46,366 bases of DNA from a virus, in the IMG/VR virus record IMGVR_UViG_3300035698_002170, positions 1-46,366 of that record, one strand, 5' to 3'. Shown here in pieces: positions 20,750 through 28,797 of this stretch (position 1 is the first letter of the stretch; every line of letters starts with the position of its first letter). The notes below the pieces were generated by a model. It ran no database searches and was not told the DNA's origin. It saw only the letters and a program-made list of their open reading frames with translations. The position numbers were made by a program, and so were the translations under genes.

Positions 20750-21571
20750 ATGACCAAACCCAAAGCTCGATTTTTCGTTTACATGTACACCGACCCCGCT
20801 GACGGTCAGCCGTTCTACGTGGGCAAGGGATCGACAACACGCGCCACCTCGCACCTGAACAAGGTGCCCGCCGCCGACGGCAAAGGGCGCAGCAAGAAGG
20901 CGAAGCAGATCCGCACAATCTGGGACCGTGGTGACGAGGTGGTCATCACGATCATAAAATACTTCAACAGCGAGGAGGCGGCCTACGACCACGAGGCCAA
21001 GCTCATCGAGTTCCACGAGGATACCTTGACCAACGTCGTGCGCGGTGGCGGTGGCGGCAGGACGAAGGGCGTGTCACTCCCCGGCGACGACGCGGAGAAG
21101 CCCATCATCCTGACGGCCAAGCGTGAGGTCTTCGCGTTCGAGTACGTCCGCAACGGCAACGTCGCATCGCACGCATACCGCAACGCGTTCGAGACGCGGA
21201 ACATGAAGGTCCACACGATCGACAGCGAGGCGTCGAAGTTACTAGGCAACCCGGAGGTCGCCGCGAGGATAGCCCAGCTGCGCGGCACCGTGAGGATCCG
21301 GCACAGCAGAACCATCAGCGGTATATGCGACGAGCTGGATGAGAACCGGGAGATGGCGCTGGACACTTCGCAGCCAGCTGCGGCGAACGGCGCGACGATG
21401 GGCAAGGCGCGCGTGCTCGGTCTCGATGCGGGTCCGCAGAACGCGCCTCCCGCACCTAACCTGACCAACGTCATCGTGATGTCAGATACTGAGCTGGCCC
21501 GGCGGCTGGTCTCCATCATGCAGGGCGCGATCGAAGCGCCTGAGATAATCGACCTCGAGGTAGACGCATGA
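20750..21571 (+). CDS. GIY-YIG nuclease fused to terminase small subunit
   Basis: 273 residues. Residues 8-95 are a GIY-YIG domain of LEM-3-like type: VYMY (Y11), PFYVGKG (Y23, G25-G27), R31, H35, and EAKLIEF plus TLTNVVRGGGGG downstream. Residues about 115-180 follow the small-terminase pattern (KREVFAFEYVRNGNVASHAYR, split here as two motifs KREVFAFEYV and NGNVASHAYR, then GNPEVAARIAQLR). The rest is a low-complexity linker and a C-terminal helix. Small terminases recognise packaging sites and load the large subunit. A GTG at 21071 with GGACGAAGGGC before it could make the small terminase alone. It lies just before the large terminase. Confidence 0.75.
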   Translation: MTKPKARFFVYMYTDPADGQPFYVGKGSTTRATSHLNKVPAADGKGRSKKAKQIRTIWDRGDEVVITIIKYFNSEEAAYDHEAKLIEFHEDTLTNVVRGGGGGRTKGVSLPGDDAEKPIILTAKREVFAFEYVRNGNVASHAYRNAFETRNMKVHTIDSEASKLLGNPEVAARIAQLRGTVRIRHSRTISGICDELDENREMALDTSQPAAANGATMGKARVLGLDAGPQNAPPAPNLTNVIVMSDTELARRLVSIMQGAIEAPEIIDLEVDA

Positions 21572-21861
21572 CCGGGCATCGGAGCGCATGCACTGACACG
21601 CTCGGGTGCCTTCAACACAATCTCCGCTGCACCTACCCTGACTGCCTCTACGGTCGCGCCATGCGCCGCGCCGTCGACGCGAAGCATGCGGGAGGCCCTG
21701 ACCTGACCGCGCGCGTCGCGGCACTGGAGGCGACCGTCAAGCGCCTCGAGCGTGTCAGTGTAGGTTACCTGTGCCAAGCGTGTCAGGGTGCCGGTGGTCA
21801 CCATCGTGGACGCGATCAGGCGTGGCGGCCCTGCGAAACCTGCGAAGGGAAGGGCCACTGA
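21568..21861 (+). CDS. Small DnaJ-like zinc-finger protein
   Basis: 97 residues. The C-terminus CQACQGAGGH then CETCEGKGH is a CxxCxGxG pair as in the DnaJ zinc domain, and the N-terminus has further cysteines (CLQH, CTYPDC). A helix (ALEATVKRLE) joins them. Overlaps both terminase genes (ATGA before, TGATG after), so it is probably made together with them. Role unknown. Confidence 0.6.
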   Translation: MTGHRSACTDTLGCLQHNLRCTYPDCLYGRAMRRAVDAKHAGGPDLTARVAALEATVKRLERVSVGYLCQACQGAGGHHRGRDQAWRPCETCEGKGH

Positions 21862-23495
21862 TGAGCGCCCTCGAGGATATGATCGCCACGCTCGGCGCCA
21901 TGGATCACAAAACCAAGCAGCGTGTACAGGCAGCCGTGACCGCCCAGACCGGCGACCGGATCTGGATGAGCAACCCCGGACCACAGACGACGGCGCTGCG
22001 ATCCTTTGCCGACGTCCTGCTCTACGGCGGTGGCGGCGGTGGGGGTAAGACGGATCTCCTCTGCGGTATGGCGCTGACGGAGCACAAGCGCACACTGCTG
22101 ATGCGTCCGCAGGCCACCGACCTCGGCGCCTTGATCGATCGATGCACATCGATCGCCGGGACTAAGCACGGATTGAACCGCAGCGAAGGGCGCTTCCGAT
22201 ACAAGGACCGCGACATCGACTTCGGCGGTGCCGCCTCCCTCGACGCCGCCGAGAGTTGGCAGGGTAACCCGCATGACCTGCTCGGCTTCGACGAGGGCTG
22301 CCAGTTCCTTGAGGATGTGATCCGCTTCCTGATGGGCTGGAACAGATCAGCAGATGACACGCTCGAGGACAGCCAAGGTGACATCGATCGGCTGCGCTAC
22401 TTCGAGGCGCAGGGCAAATACCCTGTGGGGCAGCAGCGCGTGCGGACCATCATGGCGAGCAACCCGCCGCTCGACGCTCAGGGTGGATGGATCATCAACA
22501 TGTTCAGGCCGTGGCTCGATGTGAACCTACCCACCGCCCAACGCCTCGAGCACGGTGAGCTGGCGTGGGTGATCACGGATCCCGATGGTAAGGATCTCTG
22601 GGTCGACGGACCGATGGACATCAGGACGTTCAATGGTGTGGATCATGTGCCGAAGAGCCGGACCTTCATCCCGGCGTCCCTGAGTGACAACCCGTTCCTG
22701 ATAAACACCGGCTACAAGGCGACGCTCGACGCGATGCCAGAGCCGCTCCGGTCAGCTATCCGCGACGGCAACTTCATGGCGGCACGCGAGGACGACGCAT
22801 TCCAAGTCATCCCCAGTGCGTGGGTGCATGCAGCGAACGATCGATGGCGCGATGGCAAACCACGCGGCGTCAGGATGACTGCGATGGGCCTCGACGTTGC
22901 GCGCGGCGGTAAAGATGACACGGTGTTCGCCCCGCGCTACGCCCTCTGGTTCGATGAGCTGATCCGAGTACCCGGCAGGGACACGCCTGATGGTCCGACG
23001 GTGGCGGCACTCGCAGCGGGTCTCCTGAGAGATGGCGCGATGATCGGCGTGGATAACATCGGTGTCGGCGCCGACGCGGAAACCTCCCTCAAGAACGCGG
23101 GCCTTCCCTTCGAGACGCAGAATGGCAGCGAGGGATCTCAGTCTATGACACGCGACGGATCCTTCGGCTTCTACAATCGGCGCGCCGATATGTGGTGGGC
23201 GCTGCGCGAGGGCCTCGACCCGGACTACGGCTTGGACGTCGCCCTGCCTCCCGACACCCAACTCATCGCCGACCTGACCGCGCCGACGTACAGCATCCGC
23301 CCCGGCAAGCCGCCGAAGATCCTGATCGAGAGCAAGGACGAGATGAAGAAGCGCCTCGGTAGATCCCCCGACAGCGGCGACGCCGTGGTTTACAGTTACG
23401 CCACGGCTGGGCTATACGATCAGGAGATCTCGACGGGCCGCGTGCTCGGCACGCCTCAACCATCGGAGCAGTCGTACAATCCCCTGAAGCATTAG
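21861..23495 (+). CDS. terL: Terminase large subunit
   Basis: 544 residues from ATG 21861 (TGATG overlap; the open frame upstream is antiframe noise). ATPase: glycine-rich Walker A YGGGGGGGKT (55-64), Walker B LLGFDE (D144/E145), and a coupling motif near IMASNPP. RNase H-like nuclease: D345 (GLDVARGGKDD), D398 (IGVDNIG) and D507 (DSGDAVVY). It pumps DNA into the prohead and cuts it. Neighbouring small terminase and portal genes agree. Confidence 0.92.
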   Translation: MSALEDMIATLGAMDHKTKQRVQAAVTAQTGDRIWMSNPGPQTTALRSFADVLLYGGGGGGGKTDLLCGMALTEHKRTLLMRPQATDLGALIDRCTSIAGTKHGLNRSEGRFRYKDRDIDFGGAASLDAAESWQGNPHDLLGFDEGCQFLEDVIRFLMGWNRSADDTLEDSQGDIDRLRYFEAQGKYPVGQQRVRTIMASNPPLDAQGGWIINMFRPWLDVNLPTAQRLEHGELAWVITDPDGKDLWVDGPMDIRTFNGVDHVPKSRTFIPASLSDNPFLINTGYKATLDAMPEPLRSAIRDGNFMAAREDDAFQVIPSAWVHAANDRWRDGKPRGVRMTAMGLDVARGGKDDTVFAPRYALWFDELIRVPGRDTPDGPTVAALAAGLLRDGAMIGVDNIGVGADAETSLKNAGLPFETQNGSEGSQSMTRDGSFGFYNRRADMWWALREGLDPDYGLDVALPPDTQLIADLTAPTYSIRPGKPPKILIESKDEMKKRLGRSPDSGDAVVYSYATAGLYDQEISTGRVLGTPQPSEQSYNPLKH

Positions 23496-23506
23496 GAGAC
23501 CACCAG

Positions 23507-23836
23507 ATGTACAGCCACCAGAAATACACAGCACACGTCCGCGTGGATCCCATGCGCCTCTGCACTTTCCTCCACATCTTCCGCGAGACGGACGACGGCG
23601 GGCGGATGATCCTGCACACCCCGATCGCTGAGACGGTGGGTCGTCACGGGATGCTTGATGAGGTGAAGACAGCCTTCGTGAACCCGGACGAGACGGAGCA
23701 GTTCCTGCAGGCCGTGATCGATGCGGCGTGGACGTCGGGCTACCGCCCCGCCGGGTGGCAGGACCACGAGAGCCAACTCACCGCGACGAAGTACCACCTC
23801 GAGGATATGCGGAAGCTGGCGAAGGTGACGACATGA
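23507..23836 (+). CDS. Hypothetical protein, 109 residues
   Basis: Starts MYSHQKYTAHVRVD after TTAGGAGACCACCAG. The C-terminal stretch GYRPAGWQDHESQLTATKYHLEDMRKLA matches a small phage family of unknown function usually found beside head genes; here quoted in parts, GYRPAGWQDH and KYHLEDMRKLA. No activity can be assigned. Confidence 0.55.
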   Translation: MYSHQKYTAHVRVDPMRLCTFLHIFRETDDGGRMILHTPIAETVGRHGMLDEVKTAFVNPDETEQFLQAVIDAAWTSGYRPAGWQDHESQLTATKYHLEDMRKLAKVTT

Positions 23837-23910
23837 CCAGCGACGAGGTGTTTGCTATCACCGCCATCATCGTGCTCCTGATCGTCGCCATATCTATATG
23901 GTCCAAGTGA
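23833..23910 (+). CDS. 25-residue single-TM mini-protein
   Basis: MTSDEVF, then a hydrophobic helix (residues 8-22), ending SIWSK. ATGA overlap with the previous gene and TGATG overlap with the next strongly suggest that it is translated. Likely an inner-membrane peptide of unknown role. Confidence 0.5.
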   Translation: MTSDEVFAITAIIVLLIVAISIWSK

Positions 23911-24320
23911 TGATCGAACGCCGGGGCGAGTACCCACCAAACTACCCCGCTATCCGCGACGCCTTCCCGGCGATCGCCCGGTTCAAAGTCATCTTCGCTT
24001 ATGGCAACGTGATCTATAACCCAGACATGATGGACATCCCGCCTCACGTCTGGGCGCACGAAGAAGTGCATAGCGCCCGGCAGGGCCGCGACCCAGTTGG
24101 GTGGTGGATCCGTTACATCGACGATCCGGCCTTCCGCCTCGAGGAGGAGCTTCTCGCCCACGCGATGGAGCTGCAGGTGCTGACCGCTGGTGCGAGCCGC
24201 CAGATCAGGCGCAGTTCAGTGAAGTTGCTGGCGCGCAAGATCTCCGCGCCAATTTACGGGCCGATGATTACGTCGAAGGCTGCGCGCACAGAAATACTGG
24301 AGGCGATGGATAGGATATGA
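23910..24320 (+). CDS. Putative zincin-like protein (HExxH)
   Basis: 136 residues from ATG 23910 (TGATG; ATG 23898 is the alternative). HEEVH (50-54) with a later FRLEEEL (75-81) gives the two histidines and a downstream glutamate of a gluzincin-like zinc site. Related small proteins with HE..H, WW and a dP-fRlEEE segment are common in phage packaging clusters. It may be a protease or a structural remnant of one; since no endolysin is seen, a cell-wall role cannot be excluded. Confidence 0.55.
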   Translation: MIERRGEYPPNYPAIRDAFPAIARFKVIFAYGNVIYNPDMMDIPPHVWAHEEVHSARQGRDPVGWWIRYIDDPAFRLEEELLAHAMELQVLTAGASRQIRRSSVKLLARKISAPIYGPMITSKAARTEILEAMDRI

Positions 24321-24862
24321 CAGACCGCAGGGACGAGGATCTACACAAGCTCGAGGTTGATGCGATCGACGAGGTCGAGCCGCTGATCGGAGGTGCAGCC
24401 GCCAAACCGGTGGAGCGCGACAAGATTGAGGCCGCGCTTTGGTTCAACAACCTGATGCGGGAGACTGACTACGAGAACGCGAAGGAGGGCATCCGCCGCG
24501 CCATCGCCCGAGCCGCACAGCAGCACAGCCTGATCCTCGCACCCGTCGAGTGGACGGAGCTGACACCCGGCGACGATCGGTGCCCCGACCCACCGAAGGA
24601 GTGGACAGGCCAGCCCCGCCTCCTCCTGGGCACCGCTCCCGTCAAACGCGTCACCTCCGCCTACGCCAAGAGCCGGTTCAGCGCACAGCTCACCGTCGAG
24701 GAGCGTGAGCATCTGCGGTCGCTGACGCGTCAGCATTACGCCGTCCTCTACCCGGAGCTGCCCCTCCTGACCGACGCGCAGTGTGACCAGTACATCGACG
24801 ACAGTGGCAAGCGCGCGGCGGATCGTCAGCTCGAGCAGGCGATCGATGACAGGATCCACTAA
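24317..24862 (+). CDS. Hypothetical protein, 181 residues
   Basis: ATGA overlap with the previous gene. Helical, acidic N-terminal third, then GDDRCPDPPKEWTGQP, and a helical C-terminal part (LTVEEREHLRSLTRQ). No family recognised; position suggests a head or packaging accessory role. Confidence 0.5.
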   Translation: MTDRRDEDLHKLEVDAIDEVEPLIGGAAAKPVERDKIEAALWFNNLMRETDYENAKEGIRRAIARAAQQHSLILAPVEWTELTPGDDRCPDPPKEWTGQPRLLLGTAPVKRVTSAYAKSRFSAQLTVEEREHLRSLTRQHYAVLYPELPLLTDAQCDQYIDDSGKRAADRQLEQAIDDRIH

Positions 24863-25220
24863 GGCGTATGCTGTCTTTCACGAGCATGGCAGCCACTGCC
24901 TGAGCGGGTTGCTGCACCCTGACTTCCAGCACGTCTTCGTGCTCATCCCCGCCGAGACTATGTGGATTATGGTGGATGGCCGTGACGGCTGCGTCGTCAT
25001 CGACCCGGTATCACCGCTGGACTTCGATATTAAAAACTTCTATGAGGAGCAAGGATTTACGGTTGTCGCCGTGGAGAAACGTGATGTAGTCTCATATCCG
25101 ATGACAATTACGAACTGCGTAGGGATGGCTAAGGTCGTTCTGGGGATCAACGCACCGTGGATATTTACGCCTTACCAGCTGTATAGGAAACTACGAGATG
25201 CACCTGACCCTCCCCGGTAA
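24846..25220 (+). CDS. Conserved small head-region protein
   Basis: 124 residues from ATG 24846, overlapping the previous gene by 17 bases. FHEHGSHCLSGLLHPDFQHVF and IMVDGRDG resemble a family found before portal genes in many alphaproteobacterial phages (LLxPxFxHCF, W, then C-V..LLGI, TPYQLYR-L); here the last two parts are NCVGMAKVVLGI and TPYQLYRKL. A cysteine/histidine pattern suggests a papain-like fold, but that is speculative. Confidence 0.5.
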   Translation: MTGSTKAYAVFHEHGSHCLSGLLHPDFQHVFVLIPAETMWIMVDGRDGCVVIDPVSPLDFDIKNFYEEQGFTVVAVEKRDVVSYPMTITNCVGMAKVVLGINAPWIFTPYQLYRKLRDAPDPPR

Positions 25221-25428
25221 ATCAATCTTTGGCGGCGCCAAGCCTAACCTGCCTCCCGAAGCTCCGCCTATCCCCACCCTCGACGACCCCGCGACTAGAG
25301 CGAAGAAAGAAAAGACCCGCGTCGCGGCGATCTCGCGGAAGGGCCTCCTCAGTACGGTCACGAACGACGGTGGCGGTCAGGGCACGGACGACGATAATCT
25401 GGACGTCACACGCAAAACACTGGGTTGA
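25198..25428 (+). CDS. Small head-region protein
   Basis: 76 residues starting MHLTLPGKSIFGG, with AGGAAACTACGAG before ATG and overlapping the previous gene. Proline-rich start, a basic helix (RAKKEKTRVAAISRKG) and an acidic end VTRKTLG. Small proteins of this layout often sit just before podovirus portals; function unknown. Confidence 0.5.
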   Translation: MHLTLPGKSIFGGAKPNLPPEAPPIPTLDDPATRAKKEKTRVAAISRKGLLSTVTNDGGGQGTDDDNLDVTRKTLG

Positions 25429-25431
25429 TCC

Positions 25432-27105
25432 ATGGGCGCTAAAGCCGAGCGGATAATTGATGAGCTGAAGTATGAACGGGGCGAGCGCGCCGTCGTCGAC
25501 CCCCTCTTCGAGGAGATCGCGTCAGTGCTATCTCCTGAGCGGGCCGGTGGTTTCTCATCTGCTCACGCGTCCTCCGACAGTGTCCTGTTTGACACAACCC
25601 CCATCCTCGCCAAGCGCGGCTTGACCAATGCGATCGGCGCCATGCTGCGACCGAAGAGCGCCGCCCCCGGCAAATGGTTTGATATGGTCCCGGACGATGA
25701 GGACCTTCTGAAGAAGGCCGACGCGAAGGAGTGGGTCGAGCGCGCCGAGGATACTATGTGGAAGGCCGTGTACAATCCCATTGCCCGCTTCATGGATGTC
25801 ACCGGCGAGGTCGATGACGACATTGTCGCGTTCGGTAACGGTGCGGGTTACGTCGGCCTGCGCGAGGACCGGCGCGGCCTCTTCTACCGAGGCTTCCACC
25901 CCGGCTCCATCTACCCCCTCATGGATGAGTTCAACCAGACGCAGGGCGTCCTCATCGTGGAGCGGGTCACCGCCAAGCAGGCGTCAGACCGCTGGGGAAA
26001 ATCAGGCACCCTGCACAAAGAGATGGTTCGTTGCCTGACAGCGAAGGACGCCGCAACCCGCAACAAAATGTGGGATATATGCTGGTCGGTCCAGCGCCGG
26101 TTCGACCGTGACCCCCGCATAGCCAACAACCTGAACATGCCTTGGGAGAGCGTCGTCGTCGACGTGAAGAACGAGCACGAGATACTCGAGGAAGGCTTCG
26201 AGGAGTTCCCGTTCTTCCTTCCCCGGTGGGATGTTCGATCCGGCTCGAAGTATGGTCGCGGCATCGGCATACTGGCGCTGCCTGACGCGCAGACCCTCAA
26301 CCAGATGGGTAAGACGCTGCTCCGCGCGCTTCACCGCGCCGTGGATCCGTCCCTGCTCCTCCCCAGCAATTCACTGGTCACCGCGCCGAACCTTCACCCC
26401 GGCGGCGTGACATATTACGACGCCAAGGCTGTCCGCAACCTCGGCATGACGAAGCCTTTCGTCCAGCTCGATCAGGGCGGCCACCTCCCATGGGGGCTGG
26501 ACGCGCAGACGCGGAAACAGGAGCACGTCTTCGCTTTGTTCTTCCGCAACATCCTGAACCTGCCCGTCGACGGCCCCGACATGACTGCGACCGAAGTCAT
26601 CCAGCGCCGCGAGGAGTTCATCCGCGAGATCGGCTCAGTCTTCGGTCGCATGGAGAGCGACTACACCGGACCCATCATCGACCGCACGTTCAAACTCATG
26701 CTGCGCGCTGGCGCCTTCGGTCCTGTCGAGGATATCCCGGAGGAGCTGCGAGGCCACGACATCAACTTCCGCTTCGCCAGCCCGGTGGAGAAAGCCAAGC
26801 GGCAGATTGAGGAGGCCACGGTCTCCGATGGTATGCGTAAAGTTCTCGAGGTGGGTCGGGTGCAGCCTGCCGTCATGGATCCCTTCGACTGGGTCGAGTA
26901 CGGTCGGTTCATCGGAACGTCGAATGATTTTCCACAGGCGCTTCTGCTGTCCGAGGATGATCTCGAGGCCAAGCAGGCGCGGGACGCCGAGGCTGCTCAG
27001 GCGGCCAAGGATCAGGAGCAGGCCATGGCCTTGGCTGATACGGCGAGTAAGCTGCCTCCCGAGATGATGGAAGCAGCTGTTGCGGGGGCCGACGAGGTTC
27101 AGTAG
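25432..27105 (+). CDS. Portal (head-to-tail connector) protein
   Basis: 557 residues, the usual size of T7-like portals. Features of the head-tail connector family: an N-terminal helical region, ILAKRGLTNAIGAMLRP, the DDIVAFGNGAGYVG segment, YGRGIGILALPDAQTLNQMGKTLL and a helical crown with MTATEVIQRREEF. The last 45 residues are Ala/Gln-rich. Dodecameric portals are the DNA entry gate and the base for tail assembly. Located between terminase and scaffold/capsid genes, as expected. Confidence 0.92.
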   Translation: MGAKAERIIDELKYERGERAVVDPLFEEIASVLSPERAGGFSSAHASSDSVLFDTTPILAKRGLTNAIGAMLRPKSAAPGKWFDMVPDDEDLLKKADAKEWVERAEDTMWKAVYNPIARFMDVTGEVDDDIVAFGNGAGYVGLREDRRGLFYRGFHPGSIYPLMDEFNQTQGVLIVERVTAKQASDRWGKSGTLHKEMVRCLTAKDAATRNKMWDICWSVQRRFDRDPRIANNLNMPWESVVVDVKNEHEILEEGFEEFPFFLPRWDVRSGSKYGRGIGILALPDAQTLNQMGKTLLRALHRAVDPSLLLPSNSLVTAPNLHPGGVTYYDAKAVRNLGMTKPFVQLDQGGHLPWGLDAQTRKQEHVFALFFRNILNLPVDGPDMTATEVIQRREEFIREIGSVFGRMESDYTGPIIDRTFKLMLRAGAFGPVEDIPEELRGHDINFRFASPVEKAKRQIEEATVSDGMRKVLEVGRVQPAVMDPFDWVEYGRFIGTSNDFPQALLLSEDDLEAKQARDAEAAQAAKDQEQAMALADTASKLPPEMMEAAVAGADEVQ

Positions 27106-27137
27106 ACTTCGTCGCCACAACGCAAGGAGACCACCTT

Positions 27138-27311
27138 ATGCGAGCCGCCTTCGTCTACCTGACCCGCATGTGCGCCACCCTGATAATTATAATCAGCGGC
27201 CTCGTGTACTTCGATGACACCAACCTGACTACATTTGTCATCTGGGTTATAAGCTGCACCATCGCAGCCCTCTTTTTCTACGCGTCTTACAAGGTCGAGC
27301 GCGATGTCTGA
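27138..27311 (+). CDS. 57-residue two-TM protein
   Basis: MRAAFVYLTRM start after AAGGAGACCACCTT. Hydrophobic helices near residues 12-25 and 32-50, ending KVERDV. Its stop overlaps the start of the next gene by 8 bases. Unknown function; a small membrane protein within the head module is unusual. Confidence 0.55.
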   Translation: MRAAFVYLTRMCATLIIIISGLVYFDDTNLTTFVIWVISCTIAALFFYASYKVERDV

Positions 27312-27624
27312 TCAGTTCGACCTAAATCCCCAGTACTACACGCAGGACCTGATCCGCGCGGCCAGTGTCGACCAGCTCGCGCCGGATGACGTCGCGCGGC
27401 TGTTCCGTAATCTGTTCCTGACCGCCGACCCGGTACTCGGCCAGAAGGTTTTGTTCATCCTGCTGTCATGGCTGGGTGAGTACGACGTGTCCGACATCGA
27501 GGATCCAGGCGGTATCGTACCGCCTCTGGATCCCAACCTGCTCCAGCGATGGGCTGGACGGCGCGAGGTCGCCGCGCTAATCAAGACCGCTCTCTACGCT
27601 GACCTGAACCCAAAGGAGACTTAA
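27304..27624 (+). CDS. Small head-region protein, Bbp19-like
   Basis: 106 residues. The segment RLFRNLFLTADPVLGQKVLF fits the Bbp19-type pattern (F...F.tp.G..VL) seen in small phage proteins between portal and scaffold; the C-terminus RREVAALIKTAL also fits. Role unknown. The scaffold gene begins at the very next base. Confidence 0.5.
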   Translation: MSDQFDLNPQYYTQDLIRAASVDQLAPDDVARLFRNLFLTADPVLGQKVLFILLSWLGEYDVSDIEDPGGIVPPLDPNLLQRWAGRREVAALIKTALYADLNPKET

Positions 27625-28626
27625 ATGTCGTTACTCAATTGCCGACCCCTCTACGCACCCGCTGACGATCCCGGTGCTGGCGCAGATCCCGCAGCCGCTG
27701 CTGCCGCAGATCCCGCCGCCGCCGCCGCCGCCGCCGCCGCTGCTGCCGCAGATCCCGCAGCCGCAGCCGCTGCTGCCGCAGATCCCGCAGCCGCAGCCGC
27801 CGCCGCTGCCGCAGCAAAACCCGCGCCCCACTTCTCCGACGAGTACGCGGACGATGACACGCGCAAGATCGCCACGCGGTACACGACACCCGAGGCCATG
27901 GCGCAGGCGCTCCGCGAGGCGAACAAGGAGATGTCCACGCGGATCAAGCCGCTGGCGACGGACGCCAGCGCCGAGGAACGCGCCACGTATCTCGAGCAGA
28001 CCCGTGAAGCTATGGGCCTTCCCGCCACCGCCGAGGGCTACGCCCTCGAGCGCCCGGAGACGATGCCGGAGGAGCTGTTCAACAGTGACTTCGCGCAGGA
28101 ACGTTTCACATCTATCCGCCAGCTGGCATTCGAGCACGGGGCGTCACCCGGTTTTGTTCAGGCGCTCCTGAACACGCAGGCCGATATGGACACCCAGTTC
28201 CTGCAGGCCCAAGCCGACAGCGACAAGGCGCACGCCGCCGAGACCGAGGCGGGCCTCCGTAAGGAATGGGGCAGGGACTACGACGCCAACCAAGCGATCG
28301 CGCAGGACTTTGTTGCACAGAACGGTATGCCCGAGCTGCTGCAGCTGGAGCTGAAGCCAGCACCCGGCGAGACTGAAGGACGCCTCCTGTCCAGCGACGC
28401 CCAGTTCACGAAGCTGATGGCGATCGCCGGACGCATCGCGGGCGAGGGCGGATTGCAGCATGGTCTGGGCGGCACCGCCGGTGCCGGTGATCTGCAGACG
28501 CAGTACAATCAGCTCACTACGGATATTGCGGCGGCCAGCCAGCGGGGCGACAGTAAGGAGGCGCAGGCTCTCGCCGATCGGCGCACGGTCATCTCCGAGA
28601 AGCTGCACGGGAACGCACCCGTCTAA
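27625..28626 (+). CDS. Scaffold protein with Ala/Asp-Pro repeat N-terminus
   Basis: 333 residues. After 20 residues a low-complexity region (about 18-65) of poly-Ala runs broken by DP units, then a helical, acidic, Glu/Gln/Ala-rich body, as in podovirus scaffold or capsid assembly proteins. It lies directly before the capsid gene, the standard position. Scaffolds guide prohead assembly and leave before packaging. The short proline-rich start MSLLNCRPLYAP has AAGGAGACTTAA before ATG. Confidence 0.7.
   Translation: MSLLNCRPLYAPADDPGAGADPAAAAAADPAAAAAAAAAAAADPAAAAAAAADPAAAAAAAAAAKPAPHFSDEYADDDTRKIATRYTTPEAMAQALREANKEMSTRIKPLATDASAEERATYLEQTREAMGLPATAEGYALERPETMPEELFNSDFAQERFTSIRQLAFEHGASPGFVQALLNTQADMDTQFLQAQADSDKAHAAETEAGLRKEWGRDYDANQAIAQDFVAQNGMPELLQLELKPAPGETEGRLLSSDAQFTKLMAIAGRIAGEGGLQHGLGGTAGAGDLQTQYNQLTTDIAAASQRGDSKEAQALADRRTVISEKLHGNAPV
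27679..27815 (+). repeat. Tandem GCA-GAT-CCC-GCA / GCC repeat in the scaffold gene
   Basis: Repeated GCCGCAGATCCCGCAGCC-type units coding for (A)nDP. Prone to slippage, so length may vary between isolates and may also be a sequencing or assembly risk. Confidence 0.75.
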
Positions 28627-28631
28627 ATAAG

Positions 28632-28661
28632 TTGACACCAGCGCCGTCCGATGGGTATACG
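28632..28661 (+). promoter_or_regulatory. Capsid promoter with flanking inverted repeat
   Basis: -35 TTGACA (28632-28637), 18-base spacer, -10 TATACG (28656-28661). CCAGCGCC (28638-28645), directly after the -35, is repeated inverted as GGCGCTGG at 28684-28691 in the leader. The 171-base gap (28627-28797) holds this and nothing else that I recognise. Confidence 0.6.
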
Positions 28662-28797
28662 AAAAGTGTATCTTAATCTGGAAGGCGCTGGTGAGCGCGC
28701 TGCGGCCCCGAGAGGGCACCCCGCACCGCCCTGAATACACCGGCTACCCCCGAAGCGGTTTAGATCCTTTTCCGTAACTCGAATAGGATGAACCCCT

